NCBI RefSeq assembly: GCF_014529935.1
Contig: NZ_JACVFC010000002.1
Span: 806,001 to 870,000 of the forward strand
Length of the DNA stretch: 64,000 nucleotides
Direction: 5' to 3'
Source: Chitinophaga qingshengii
GTDB lineage: Bacteria > Bacteroidota > Bacteroidia > Chitinophagales > Chitinophagaceae
Shown here: piece after piece, positions 1 to 8,660 of the stretch
Position numbering within the stretch: position 1 is the stretch's first letter
Layout of the letters: each line of letters starts with the position of its first letter
Made by a program: the position numbers and the translations under genes
The notes under the pieces: generated by a model
What the model was told of the DNA's origin: nothing
The model's database searches: none
What the model saw: the letters and a program-made list of their open reading frames with translations, nothing else

Positions 1-65
1 TGTCACCATACGATGAGATTTCCCGGTTTCCCATGGCTGAAGCCATGTGGGATATGGGGGAAACA

Positions 66-97
66 AAAAAGCCTGATCAATCTGATTGATCAGGCTT
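66..97 (-). terminator. Rho-independent terminator of the tRNA-Gly transcript
   Basis: A 10-bp perfect stem (71-80 with 86-95) with a 5-nt loop. Read on the minus strand it is followed by a T run (plus-strand A66-A70). It lies just past the 3' end of the second tRNA-Gly, so it should end the tRNA transcript. Bases 1-60 upstream hold a short dyad (CATGGCT/AGCCATG) but no gene I can support. Confidence 0.8.
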
Positions 98-100
98 TAG

Positions 101-173
<73 letters not shown>

Positions 174-217
174 AATTTTGACTAAGAACTTTTTTTGCCG
201 GAATAAAAACGGCTTGG

Positions 218-290
<73 letters not shown>

Positions 291-382
291 AGGTGTTTTA
301 AAACATAAAACTTTTAAGAACTTCCCAACTGTTGGCGCTTTCAGCGTGTTTGTTTTGCCGTGTACCGTTTTCGTTGGGATTG

Positions 383-412
383 CAAAGATAGGAAACGGAC
401 CGAAAACACAAA
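383..412 (-). promoter_or_regulatory. Bacteroidota-type promoter for the tRNA-Gly pair
   Basis: On the minus strand TTTG (plus 409-412) is followed after 18 bases by TATCTTTG (plus 383-390). This matches the Bacteroidota -33/-7 consensus TTTG/TAnnTTTG. It points towards the tRNA-Gly genes and leaves a leader of about 85 nt. The stretch 291-516 shows no gene. Confidence 0.6.
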
Positions 413-516
413 ATATTTTTTCAAAGTTTTTTAAAATTTATTTGCACACAATTGTAAAACATCCTCCCCAACACAATACCATAGCCTATTTCAGCGAAAC
501 AAAAATATTGACAAAT

Positions 517-1743
517 TTATACAGCATTCAATCGCGCAACCGGCTTTACGGCTTTCTTTTTCGATTTTTTTTGTTTACCCCACCAAATATAAAACCCCGT
601 CACCGGTAACGATCCGCAAATAAAACTGATGATAAAGGCGATCATTTTTCCGGGCAAACCACCGATGGCACCTACATGTATATCGTAATTCATAGCCAGC
701 AGTTTCTCGCCACGGTTCTTTTTCGCATAAGGACTATAACCCAGCATTTTACCGGTATACTGATCAAACTGGTATTCGTCGCTGCCAAAATAAATATCCT
801 TTCCGCGGTAACCACCAATCATATGTACCCCCTCCGGATACGCTGCCGGATATACGAAAACACGGGTGGCATCTTTAAGCAGTGGTAGTGCCGTTTGAAA
901 AGCGATATCCAGCGGATTACCGCTGGCAACGGCTGTAGCCGGACCAGAACTTACCTGCGTCGTGGCAGGCGGCGTAGCACTGCCCGCTGCCGCCACGTAC
1001 ACTGCTTTCTCAAACCATTTAAAGGCCCATACCATGCCGGTAAGCGCCAGTACCAATGCGATCAGCAGACTATAAAAACCCAGCACATTATGCAAATCAT
1101 AATTGACCCGTTTAAAACCGGCCTTCCATTTAATTTTAAAACTCTGATCGCGCCCCGCTTTGTTCCAGCGTTTGGGCCACCACATAATGAGACCGGTGAT
1201 CAGCAGGATCACAAATATCACCGTGCTCCAGCCTACGATCGGCTGGCCGTATGGAGTACTCAGCAATAGGCTCCAGTGGATGCCTTTGACGATCATAAAA
1301 AAGTTGTACTTATAGTTGATACGCCCGGTGATGGCCCCATTGTAAGGGTTTACCAACACAGACTCATAATAATCCATACTACCAAAATAAGTGATGGCTG
1401 AGTCGTTGGCCTTGTAGGCCATAAATTCCCAGGCCCGGTCCGGCTCCCGCCAGGTGGTCATGGAGAGAATAGGTTTATCTCCCAAAGCCTGCTGCGCACG
1501 CGCACGCAGTTCGCTTAGCGGCAGGGTATGCTCCTGCGGCGTTATGTACATCTCTTTGTGGTATGCCCACTCATTGATTTCCCGCTGGAAAACAAACAGG
1601 CATCCGGTTACACTGACAATCAGCACTATGATGCCGGAAGCCAGTCCCAGCCAAAGGTGCAGCTTATCCACCACTACCCTTGCCATTGATTTCTTACCTG
1701 GTTTGTGCGCTTGCTTTTTTTTCCGTTGGACCATTGTTGTCAT
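517..1743 (-). CDS. PepSY-associated transmembrane (PepSY_TM) protein
   Basis: Predicted 408-residue inner-membrane protein of the PepSY_TM family, often linked to iron or siderophore uptake or ferric reduction; the substrate here is unknown. A basic N-terminus is followed by about four membrane spans (roughly residues 28-52, 167-191, 218-240 and 367-390). Large periplasmic loops carry the PepSY-like segment with the motif 'VLVNPYNGAITGRI', and a basic tail ends the protein. The layout is typical of the family and the length is normal. The start at 1743 is the first ATG; a later Met lies at codon 4. No TonB receptor gene adjoins it in the window, so a link to iron is family knowledge only. 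Confidence 0.85.
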   Translation of the reverse strand: MTTMVQRKKKQAHKPGKKSMARVVVDKLHLWLGLASGIIVLIVSVTGCLFVFQREINEWAYHKEMYITPQEHTLPLSELRARAQQALGDKPILSMTTWREPDRAWEFMAYKANDSAITYFGSMDYYESVLVNPYNGAITGRINYKYNFFMIVKGIHWSLLLSTPYGQPIVGWSTVIFVILLITGLIMWWPKRWNKAGRDQSFKIKWKAGFKRVNYDLHNVLGFYSLLIALVLALTGMVWAFKWFEKAVYVAAAGSATPPATTQVSSGPATAVASGNPLDIAFQTALPLLKDATRVFVYPAAYPEGVHMIGGYRGKDIYFGSDEYQFDQYTGKMLGYSPYAKKNRGEKLLAMNYDIHVGAIGGLPGKMIAFIISFICGSLPVTGFYIWWGKQKKSKKKAVKPVARLNAV

Positions 1744-1910
1744 AAAGCCATGCCGGGATTTTCCGACACTACAAAATTCCGGGCTTATCCGGATACCAGG
1801 TTATCACATCGGGAATATTATTTACGCAATAGGGAAAAGGAACCGCCGACGACCATGATTATGACATGATTCCGCTGATTCCTGTCTTTTGTTGGATGTT
1901 TTAATGAAAA

Positions 1911-1940
1911 TAAAAAGCCTCCCGGGATCACCGGGAGGCT
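1911..1940 (-). terminator. Terminator downstream of the 66-residue membrane protein
   Basis: A 10-bp GC-rich stem (1916-1925 with 1931-1940) with a 5-nt loop. On the minus strand it is followed by TTTTTA. It sits about 45 bases past the stop of the gene at 1987-2187. Confidence 0.8.
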
Positions 1941-1986
1941 GGATAATTATATTTGTAAGCAGTATGTAAGCGTTCGCTTATCTTAC

Positions 1987-2187
1987 TTATTTGTATTTTG
2001 GATTATACAAGGAACTTTCCTGTACGGTAACATCAGGTTTACCCTGGTATTTATGTTTATACAGGTTGTAGCAACCGCCCAGCATAAATGCCACTAAACA
2101 AAACAGACCCACATAATAAAAGAAACGGGAGCGGGAAACCCTGGAGCGGGTGATGTCATTCTTATTTTCTACGGTGTTGTGTTCCAT
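1987..2187 (-). CDS. Small single-span membrane protein, unknown function
   Basis: A 66-residue protein: polar N-terminus (about 20 residues with several Arg), one hydrophobic span (about residues 24-40, 'YYVGLFCLVAFMLGGCYNLY') and a short basic or polar tail. I do not recognise the family. A TAnnTTTG-type -7 box (TAGGTTTG, plus 2207-2214) lies 20 bases upstream and a good terminator follows, so it is probably a monocistronic real gene. The Cys at the end of the span could be read as a lipobox, but the N-terminus is too long and polar for a normal lipoprotein signal. Confidence 0.7.
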   Translation of the reverse strand: MEHNTVENKNDITRSRVSRSRFFYYVGLFCLVAFMLGGCYNLYKHKYQGKPDVTVQESSLYNPKYK

Positions 2188-2275
2188 ATTCAGTTTATTT
2201 CCGGTGCAAACCTAATAAATATTTTGGATTTATTGCTGTAGTAATGATGATATTTTAGGGAGAAAAATGCATTTT

Positions 2276-3295
2276 CTACACCAAATCCCTGAATTTTTTT
2301 CTTCTCAGGAAATAATAACGCCAGATCATGATTCCATGGAAGACACCTTTCATCTTCATCAATTTCATTTCCGGCAGATCGTGTTTGTTGACATACTTCC
2401 TTCGCCAGCGGTAATAATCGCGGTAAGCGCGGTAGATAGCCGCCATGTCCTTAGGTTTACCGGACACCAGGCTTTTAACACCGGCCAGGATATCGAGGAA
2501 AAAGCGTTGAAACAGCACAATCCAGCGATCTTCGCTATGCAGGTTTTTCCACAGCATCATGAGGTTGTTGCGGAAATTGAGATATAGTTTACGCGGATTG
2601 CCTTGAGGCAGGCTGCCGCCGCCTACGTGAAATACTTTGGAATCCGGGCAGTAGCAGATACGGTAACCGGCTCTTTGCAGGCGCCAGCACAGGTCTACTT
2701 CTTCCATATGTGCAAAGAAATCGCGGTCAAAACCACCTACTTCATGAAAACAGGCCGACCGTATAAAGAGCGCAGCACCGGTCGCCCAGAAAATATCCTG
2801 CGCATCGTCATACTGTCCTTCGTCTTTTTCGGTAGTATAGAGGATACGGCCGCGGCAGAAAGTATACCCCAGCACGTCCATCCAGCCACCGGCAGCACCG
2901 GCATATTCAAACTCGTCGGGCTGATGATAGGCCCGCATTTTGGGCTGGCACGCGGCAATCCGCGGATCAGTCTCCATCAGCGCTACCACGGGCTCTATCC
3001 AGTTGGGCTCTACTTCCACGTCCTGGTTCAGCAACACATAAATATCGGCCTCCACATGAGCCAGCGCTTCATTATAGCCGCCCGCAAACCCATCGTTGGA
3101 AGGGTTACGGATAATACGGACAGATGGGTAGTGGGTTTGTACAAACGCCACACTATCATCTGTAGAAGCATTGTCTGCCAATACCAGCTGCAGATTACCA
3201 TAGGTGGAGCGGCATACGGACGGCAGAAACTTCTCCAGGAAAGCCTTCCCGTTCCAATTTAAGATTACAACTGCAACTGATGGCAATATGGGCAA
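2276..3295 (-). CDS. Family 2 glycosyltransferase
   Basis: A 339-residue GT-A fold transferase, probably using a nucleotide-sugar donor for surface polysaccharide synthesis. The N-terminal 'VVILNWNGKAFL' and 'LVLADNASTDDS' are the nucleotide-binding segments. 'LLNQDVEVEPNW' (about residue 88) occupies the DxD position, and 'EEVDLCWRLQRAGYRI' (about residue 200) is the acceptor-side ED motif. It resembles the rhamnosyltransferase-like (WbbL-type) subgroup. The C-terminus is basic with a weak amphipathic stretch that could touch the membrane. No polysaccharide cluster adjoins it, so donor and acceptor are unknown. Confidence 0.88.
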   Translation of the reverse strand: MPILPSVAVVILNWNGKAFLEKFLPSVCRSTYGNLQLVLADNASTDDSVAFVQTHYPSVRIIRNPSNDGFAGGYNEALAHVEADIYVLLNQDVEVEPNWIEPVVALMETDPRIAACQPKMRAYHQPDEFEYAGAAGGWMDVLGYTFCRGRILYTTEKDEGQYDDAQDIFWATGAALFIRSACFHEVGGFDRDFFAHMEEVDLCWRLQRAGYRICYCPDSKVFHVGGGSLPQGNPRKLYLNFRNNLMMLWKNLHSEDRWIVLFQRFFLDILAGVKSLVSGKPKDMAAIYRAYRDYYRWRRKYVNKHDLPEMKLMKMKGVFHGIMIWRYYFLRRKKFRDLV

Positions 3296-3413
3296 CGGAT
3301 ATTACGTTTATGCGTGAATAATAAAATTAAGAGATGCAAATATGCAACAAAGGATTCTAATATTTGCTAATCATCCCGAATCATCAAAGTGGAATAAGGC
3401 TTAAATTAGCTAT

Positions 3414-4562
3414 ATGTTTAGACAATACATCGGGTGGAAGTTCGTACTGGCCTCCATAGCAGTGCTCATTATCGTGACCACCATATGGTTCGTCAGCAAC
3501 CTGACAAAAAAAATCCAGGATGAAGAACGCAAAAAAGTCGCCACCTGGGTAGAAGCCAACCGGGAACTGCTCAAGTCAGCCCCCGATGCCAACCTTAACC
3601 TCGCGGTGGAAATCGTTACCACCAACACCACTATCCCGCTTATCCTGACCGATGAACAGGGGCATATCCTCGACAGCCGCAACCTCGATTCCCTGCGTAT
3701 TGCCCAAAATCCGGACTATCTGCCGGAACAGCTGCTGGCTTTTAAAAAACAACATCCCCCCTTTATCATGGAAGTGGATGCCCGGCATAAACTATACAAC
3801 TATATCTATTACGGCGATTCCCTTATCCTCAAACAAATCCGCTACTACCCTTATATACAGCTGGGGGTGGTCACGCTATTCATCGCCCTGGTACTCTTTG
3901 CCCTTTCCAGTACCAACCGTGCCACCCAAAACCAGGTATGGGTAGGCCTTGCCAAAGAAACGGCCCATCAGCTGGGGACGCCGCTGTCCTCTATGGAAGC
4001 ATGGCTGGAAATACTACGCGATAACGAAGCCAATACCATGATGGTCACCGAACTGGCTAAAGATGTGGACCGGCTTAAACTGATCACCGACCGCTTTTCC
4101 AAAATAGGCAGCGTCCCCAAACTGGAAGAACGGAATGTGCTGGAACAAATCGAAAACATGACTGCGTACATCCGGAAAAGAGCGCCGCAGAAAGTACGTT
4201 TCTCCGTTCACGCTACCGAACAGGAACTGCCCGTGATGATCTCTCCGCCACTGTTTGACTGGGTAGTGGAAAACCTGCTGAAAAACGCGCTGGATGCCAT
4301 GGAAGGTAGCGGTAACATCGATATCAACATCGAAAACCATCCCACTTTCGTGACCATCGATATCTCCGATACCGGTAAAGGCATTCCGAAAATGCATTTC
4401 GAAAAAGTGTTCAAACCCGGCTTCAGTACCAAAAAAAGAGGATGGGGACTGGGCCTCTCCCTGGCCAAAAGAATCATCGAAGAATATCATAAAGGCCGGC
4501 TTTTTGTAAAATCTTCAGAAATCAACAAAGGCACTACTTTCCGCATCCTGCTTAGAAAGTAG
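3414..4562 (+). CDS. Membrane sensor histidine kinase, orphan
   Basis: A 382-residue kinase. There is a first membrane span at about residues 8-28, a periplasmic sensor region of about 115 residues with no recognised domain, and a second span at about 146-166. It then runs almost directly into the phospho-acceptor helix 'AKETAHQLGTPLSSMEAW' (His near residue 185), without a HAMP domain. The ATPase part has an N-box 'VVENLLKNALDAMEG', a G1 box 'DTGKGIP' and a G2 box 'KRGWGLGLSLAKRI'. AHQLGTP instead of HELRTP is characteristic of a Bacteroidota subgroup. No response regulator gene lies nearby. Confidence 0.9.
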   Translation: MFRQYIGWKFVLASIAVLIIVTTIWFVSNLTKKIQDEERKKVATWVEANRELLKSAPDANLNLAVEIVTTNTTIPLILTDEQGHILDSRNLDSLRIAQNPDYLPEQLLAFKKQHPPFIMEVDARHKLYNYIYYGDSLILKQIRYYPYIQLGVVTLFIALVLFALSSTNRATQNQVWVGLAKETAHQLGTPLSSMEAWLEILRDNEANTMMVTELAKDVDRLKLITDRFSKIGSVPKLEERNVLEQIENMTAYIRKRAPQKVRFSVHATEQELPVMISPPLFDWVVENLLKNALDAMEGSGNIDINIENHPTFVTIDISDTGKGIPKMHFEKVFKPGFSTKKRGWGLGLSLAKRIIEEYHKGRLFVKSSEINKGTTFRILLRK

Positions 4563-4615
4563 CCTGTAGAAGGAATGTTGTCAAAGACACATTTTTGAGA
4601 AAAAGCATAAATAAA

Positions 4616-4646
4616 TTTGCTTATTTCTAAAAAGCCATTATTTTTG
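4616..4646 (+). promoter_or_regulatory. Promoter of tRNA-Leu
   Basis: TTTG at 4616-4619 and TATTTTTG at 4639-4646 with 19 bases between them, a close match to the Bacteroidota -33/-7 consensus. The -7 box ends 18 bases before the first base of the tRNA. Confidence 0.75.
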
Positions 4647-4664
4647 CAGCCCATTCTACCAGAT

Positions 4665-4751
4665 GCGAAGGTGGCGAAATTGGTAGACGCGCTACTTTGA
4701 GGTGGTAGTGCCTGAAAGGGCTTGGGAGTTCGAATCTCCTCCTTCGCACCA
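4665..4751 (+). tRNA. tRNA-Leu(GAG) with encoded CCA
   Basis: An 87-nt class II tRNA including an encoded CCA end. The acceptor is GCGAAGG/CCTTCGC and the D-arm contains GGCGAAATTGGTAGACGC. The anticodon arm is CTACT-TTGAGGT-GGTAG with anticodon GAG. A variable arm follows (around TGCCTGAAAGGGCT) and the T-arm contains GAGTTCGAATCTC. A strong promoter lies upstream and a terminator downstream, so it is a single-gene unit. Confidence 0.97.
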
Positions 4752-4761
4752 CAACAAATTG

Positions 4762-4795
4762 AAGCTCAGTGTTTTACACTGAGCTTTTTTGTTTT
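4762..4795 (+). terminator. Terminator of tRNA-Leu
   Basis: A 10-bp stem (4762-4771 with 4777-4786) with a TTTTA loop, followed by TTTT-G-TTTT. It starts 10 bases past the tRNA 3' end. Confidence 0.9.
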
Positions 4796-5042
4796 ATACA
4801 TCTCCACTGCTGTCACACTTCTTAACAATTACATCATCATGGCTTAACGTTCTGCTAATACGAATAGCAGAAATTAGCAGTAGCCCCCAGACAGGAAATT
4901 GAAACTATCTTTATTGAAAACCTTATTAACTATTGTTTGTGCCGTTATGTTGACTGGAAGGAAGTCGTGTTCCTTCCTTTTTTTATTCGTTCCCTGCAAA
5001 TTTTCTAAACCCCTATCTTTACGTAATTTTTGTACTGAAATT

Positions 5043-6335
5043 ATGGGAACATCTATTACCTGTCCCAATTGCAGACACCAGTTTGTCATGGAGGATGCTT
5101 TTGCCGCAGACATTGAAAAGGAAATGAGGGGGAAAATGGAATCGGAATGGCGCCGGCGCCTCGATTCCCTGCAGGCAGAAAAAAACAGCCTGCTATCGGA
5201 GAAAACCCGCATGGCGCAAGAGCGTCAGCAGATAGAAACACTGCGTCAGCAACAGGAACAGGAAGTCGCCCAACGGGTACAGGCAGAAAAAAAACGACTG
5301 CAGGAAAGCCTGACCGAAGAACTCCGCAAATCCATCACCGCCGATTTTGACACCCAGGTGGCCTCTCTCCGGGAAGCCAACCAGGAACAGGAAGCCCGCC
5401 TCCGGGAAGCCCGTAAACAGGAACTGGAATTTCTCCGCAAAGAACAGGAACTGAAAAATAAAGAACAGGAACTGGAGCTGGACCTGCAGAAAAAACTCAT
5501 GGACGCCCGGAGTGAACTGGCAGATAAAATCCGCCGGGAAGAAACAGAACGCAATAAACTGAAAGATACCGAATACCAGCTGCGCATGCGCGAACTGGAA
5601 ACACAGCTGGAAGCACAACGTAAACTGGCCGACGAGATGAAACGCCGCGCCGAACAAGGCTCTACACAGCTGCAAGGCGAAGCGCAGGAACTGGTGCTGG
5701 AAGAAATGCTCCGCACCACTTTCCCATTCGACGAAGTCACACCGGTGGGTAAAGGCGTACGCGGGGCCGATTGTGTACAACTGGTACGCAACGCCCTGGG
5801 GCAGGAATGTGGCCGTATCATCTACGAAAGCAAACGCACCAAGGAATTTTCACGCGACTGGGTGGAAAAACTCAAAGCCGATATGCGCAGCCAGGGCATC
5901 GATGTGGCGATCCTCGTCACCCAAACCATGCCGCGTGATATGGAACGTTTCGGCGAAAAAGAAGGTATCTGGATCTGCACCTTCACGGAAGTAAAATCGC
6001 TGGCCTACGTGCTGCGTGATAGTATCATCAAAATCGCCGGCAGTATCCGCACCCAGGAAAACAAGGGCGACAAAATGCATATGCTGTACGGTTACCTTAC
6101 CAGCAGTGAATTTGCGGAGCAATGGAAAGCTATCCGCGAAGGTTTTATGGCGATGAAACTCTCTATACAACGCGAACGAGACGCCATGGAGAAACTGTGG
6201 AAAGCCCGCGAAAAACAGCTCGAAAAAGTATTACTCAACGCTGCTCATATAAAAGGTTCTATCGAAGGCATTGCCGGTAGTGATTCTGTAGATCTCAAAT
6301 TGCTGGAAGATGCTTCCGACGAATTATTAGACTAA
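5043..6335 (+). CDS. DUF2130 coiled-coil protein with zinc-finger-like N-terminus
   Basis: A 430-residue protein. An N-terminal 'CPNCRHQF' (one CxxC) is followed by a charged coiled coil of about 180 residues rich in Glu, Gln, Arg and Lys. The C-terminal DUF2130 domain follows (about residues 220-400). Within it 'GADCVQL...IIYESKRTKEF' has the spacing of a D...ExK nuclease-like motif, so a PD-(D/E)xK-type fold is plausible; activity is unproven. The start was set at 5043 because the CxxC lies next to the N-terminus in the family; the upstream in-frame stretch from 4899 is hydrophobic and overlaps promoter-like sequence. No partner gene is evident. Confidence 0.85.
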   Translation: MGTSITCPNCRHQFVMEDAFAADIEKEMRGKMESEWRRRLDSLQAEKNSLLSEKTRMAQERQQIETLRQQQEQEVAQRVQAEKKRLQESLTEELRKSITADFDTQVASLREANQEQEARLREARKQELEFLRKEQELKNKEQELELDLQKKLMDARSELADKIRREETERNKLKDTEYQLRMRELETQLEAQRKLADEMKRRAEQGSTQLQGEAQELVLEEMLRTTFPFDEVTPVGKGVRGADCVQLVRNALGQECGRIIYESKRTKEFSRDWVEKLKADMRSQGIDVAILVTQTMPRDMERFGEKEGIWICTFTEVKSLAYVLRDSIIKIAGSIRTQENKGDKMHMLYGYLTSSEFAEQWKAIREGFMAMKLSIQRERDAMEKLWKAREKQLEKVLLNAAHIKGSIEGIAGSDSVDLKLLEDASDELLD

Positions 6336-6374
6336 CCTTTAAACCCAATCGCTTTCTAATCGTCATAATTACCT

Positions 6375-7004
6375 ATGAAAAGCCAAACGACTAACGTGTA
6401 CGACACAATTATTTTTGACCTGGGATCGGTATTGATCGACTGGAATCCCCGTTATTTATACCGCAAAATATTTGCTACCGAAGCCGAAATAGACGACTTC
6501 CTGGAAAACATATGCACCTCCGACTGGAACGAAGAACAGGATGCCGGCAGAAGCCTGCAGGAAGCCACCGAACAACTCGTGGCCGACCATCCGGCACAGG
6601 AAGCACAGATACGCGCTTTTTATGGCCGCTGGAAAGAAATGCTGGGTGGTGAAATACCAGGTTCCGTACAACTGCTGCGCCAACTGAAAGACAGTGGTAA
6701 ATATAAACTGTATGCACTCACCAACTGGTCCAACGAAACATTCCCCCTCGCCCTGGTGGAGTTCCCCTTCCTGCAATGGTTTGACGGTATCGTGGTGTCC
6801 GGCCGCGAAAAACAACGCAAACCCTCTCCCTCTTTTTATCAGTTATTACTCAACCGTTACCAGGTAGATGCTGATCATGCCTTATTTATCGACGACAACC
6901 TCCGCAATGTAAAAGCCGCGGAAGCAGAAGGCATCGATAGCATTCACTTCGTTCATCCGGAGCAGTTAAAAGATGTATTAGTTTCCAAAAACATATTAAA
7001 TTAA
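6375..7004 (+). CDS. HAD-superfamily phosphatase (YihX-like)
   Basis: A 209-residue HAD hydrolase expected to dephosphorylate a small phosphate ester in the cytoplasm. Motif I is 'FDLGSVLIDWNP' (nucleophile Asp near residue 16), motif II is 'YALTNWS', the motif III Lys is in 'EKQRKPSP', and motif IV is 'FIDDNLRNVKAAE'. This pattern fits the YihX / epoxide-hydrolase-N-like subgroup, some members of which act on glucose-1-phosphate. The specific substrate cannot be read from the sequence. It follows the DUF2130 gene after 39 bases and may be co-transcribed. Confidence 0.88.
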   Translation: MKSQTTNVYDTIIFDLGSVLIDWNPRYLYRKIFATEAEIDDFLENICTSDWNEEQDAGRSLQEATEQLVADHPAQEAQIRAFYGRWKEMLGGEIPGSVQLLRQLKDSGKYKLYALTNWSNETFPLALVEFPFLQWFDGIVVSGREKQRKPSPSFYQLLLNRYQVDADHALFIDDNLRNVKAAEAEGIDSIHFVHPEQLKDVLVSKNILN

Positions 7005-7236
7005 CACTCTTTGTTAAAAGCTCATTTTGTTAACCCTCTTTTCATTTTAAGATTCCCTTAACATTATATCAGTAAACTTTCTGTAACATCTTTCTATCCA
7101 AAGCGTTGAACAATAAAGGAAAACGGAAACTTCCTGCAGCCGCGTGCCAGCCGGCGTTATTTGTTAACATATGACACGCACTCCGCTGTTAACCTTAACG
7201 GAAGAGATCCAATCATAAAAATTAATACGCGAGGAT

Positions 7237-7878
7237 ATGAAAAGAACAATGTATTTACTAAGTGCTGTTGCCGCCCTGGTGGCAATGATTTCCATCAGCA
7301 GCTGCCGTAAAGACCCCTTGAAGGATATGACAGATGAGGAGTCCCGGATTTATATCACCAACCACGACAAAACTGCTGATTTCACTTCTTACACTACTTT
7401 CAGTATTGTCGACTCTGTGGCCGTATTGAGCCGAAACAGCGATTCCGCTAAAAAAGCCCTGACTGCCTACGACAAACAACTGATCTCTTCTGTGACGGCT
7501 GCCATGCAGCAACGCGGCTACACACTGGTGGACAAAGCTGCCAAACCCGACCTGGGTATTAACCTGACCAGGATAGATAATTCCTACACGTCCGTCAACT
7601 GGAACCCAGGATGGTGGGGCGGTCCCGGCTATTGGGACGCAGGATGGTGGGGTTATCCCGGCGGTGGTTGGTACTGGCCTTCCTACTACACCGTATACCA
7701 GGTCAATGAAAGGCAAACTGCGATCGATCTCTTCGATCTGAAAAATGCGAAGAACGATAAGTTTAACGTTATCTGGAACGCCCTGTGGCGCGGCTCCGGC
7801 GTATGGAGCACCAACAACGTAGATCCAATGGTACAGGCTTCCTTTGCACAATCAGCCTACCTGAGCAAAAGCAAATAA
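7237..7878 (+). CDS. DUF4136 lipoprotein
   Basis: A 213-residue lipoprotein. The signal peptide ends in the lipobox 'SISSC' (Cys near residue 23), so it should be anchored in the periplasm or outer membrane. The DUF4136 body follows, with a striking aromatic and Gly/Trp/Pro-rich segment around residues 124-152 ('NPGWWGGPGYWDAGWWGYPG'). Function of the family is unknown. It is followed after 32 bases by an outer-membrane barrel gene in the same direction, suggesting a cell-envelope pair. Confidence 0.88.
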   Translation: MKRTMYLLSAVAALVAMISISSCRKDPLKDMTDEESRIYITNHDKTADFTSYTTFSIVDSVAVLSRNSDSAKKALTAYDKQLISSVTAAMQQRGYTLVDKAAKPDLGINLTRIDNSYTSVNWNPGWWGGPGYWDAGWWGYPGGGWYWPSYYTVYQVNERQTAIDLFDLKNAKNDKFNVIWNALWRGSGVWSTNNVDPMVQASFAQSAYLSKSK

Positions 7879-7910
7879 GCCCATTCCGAAAATTTTAAAT
7901 TGATAGAGAG

Positions 7911-8531
7911 ATGAAAAAGATAAAAAACTGGCTGCTGATTTTCGCAGGATGTATTGCTGCTCAGACGGTGTCTGCGCAAAGCCGTCCACCCTTGTCCATT
8001 GATATCAACTATTCCATTGCCCAACCTCTTGGCTCCCTGAAAGATTATGCCAATAAAACCAGCTTCCGTGGCTGGACTGCAGGGTTGTCCTATATGCTCA
8101 ACGACCGCCTTTCAGTTGGCGTACGCAGCGGCTACCAGGATTTCTACGAAAGACTGCCCCGCGCGGTATACCCCGATAAACAAGGCGATGTATCTGCTGT
8201 ACAATCACGTACCCTGCAGGTGGTACCTATTCAGGCCACGGTAGGATATGCCTTCACTCCTGCCACCAGCGCCGTTATTCCTTATGGCGTACTCGGGGTA
8301 GGCGCAGCCAGTATGAGCTATGAAAAATACTGGGGCGAATTTGTGGAGAAAAATAACAGCTGGCAGTTTATGGTTAGCCCGGAAGTGGGTATCAACGTAC
8401 CTTTCGGCCGTTATTCACCCGTGATGTTCAACGCAAACGTGCGGTACAACTACGCGCCGTACAAATACAACGAGATCACCAGCTTCAATACCGTTCAGGG
8501 AAACATCGGTATTAAAGTACACATACACTAA
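7911..8531 (+). CDS. Outer-membrane beta-barrel protein
   Basis: A 206-residue protein with a signal peptide ending 'TVSAQ'. Alternating hydrophobic strands typical of a small OmpA/OmpX-like barrel follow ('FRGWTAGLSYMLNDRLSVGVRSGYQDF', shown here only as a strand example, and the closing strand 'VQGNIGIKVHIH'). The terminal aromatic signature is weak. It probably lies in one transcript with the DUF4136 lipoprotein and is followed by a terminator. Confidence 0.8.
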   Translation: MKKIKNWLLIFAGCIAAQTVSAQSRPPLSIDINYSIAQPLGSLKDYANKTSFRGWTAGLSYMLNDRLSVGVRSGYQDFYERLPRAVYPDKQGDVSAVQSRTLQVVPIQATVGYAFTPATSAVIPYGVLGVGAASMSYEKYWGEFVEKNNSWQFMVSPEVGINVPFGRYSPVMFNANVRYNYAPYKYNEITSFNTVQGNIGIKVHIH

Positions 8532-8575
8532 AACACTTTTTATCCATATTCATGAAAGAGGAATCGTGAGGATGC

Positions 8576-8608
8576 GCCCCGCTCGTTTTAACGCAGCGGG
8601 GCTTTTTA
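8576..8608 (+). terminator. Terminator after the barrel gene
   Basis: An 8-bp GC-rich stem (8576-8583 with 8595-8602) and an 11-nt loop, followed by TTTTTATTTA. Confidence 0.8.
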
Positions 8609-8660
8609 TTTATAGATTTTGTTATCTAGAGACTGCCGGGACATCCTCTAAATGAAAAAA

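Noticed and set aside
1..60. A possible gene end at the left edge
   Set aside because: No open frame with protein-like composition; only a short dyad is visible.
4899..5042. An N-terminal extension of the DUF2130 protein with a hydrophobic start
   Set aside because: The family starts next to the CxxC; the extension overlaps promoter-like sequence and looks accidental.
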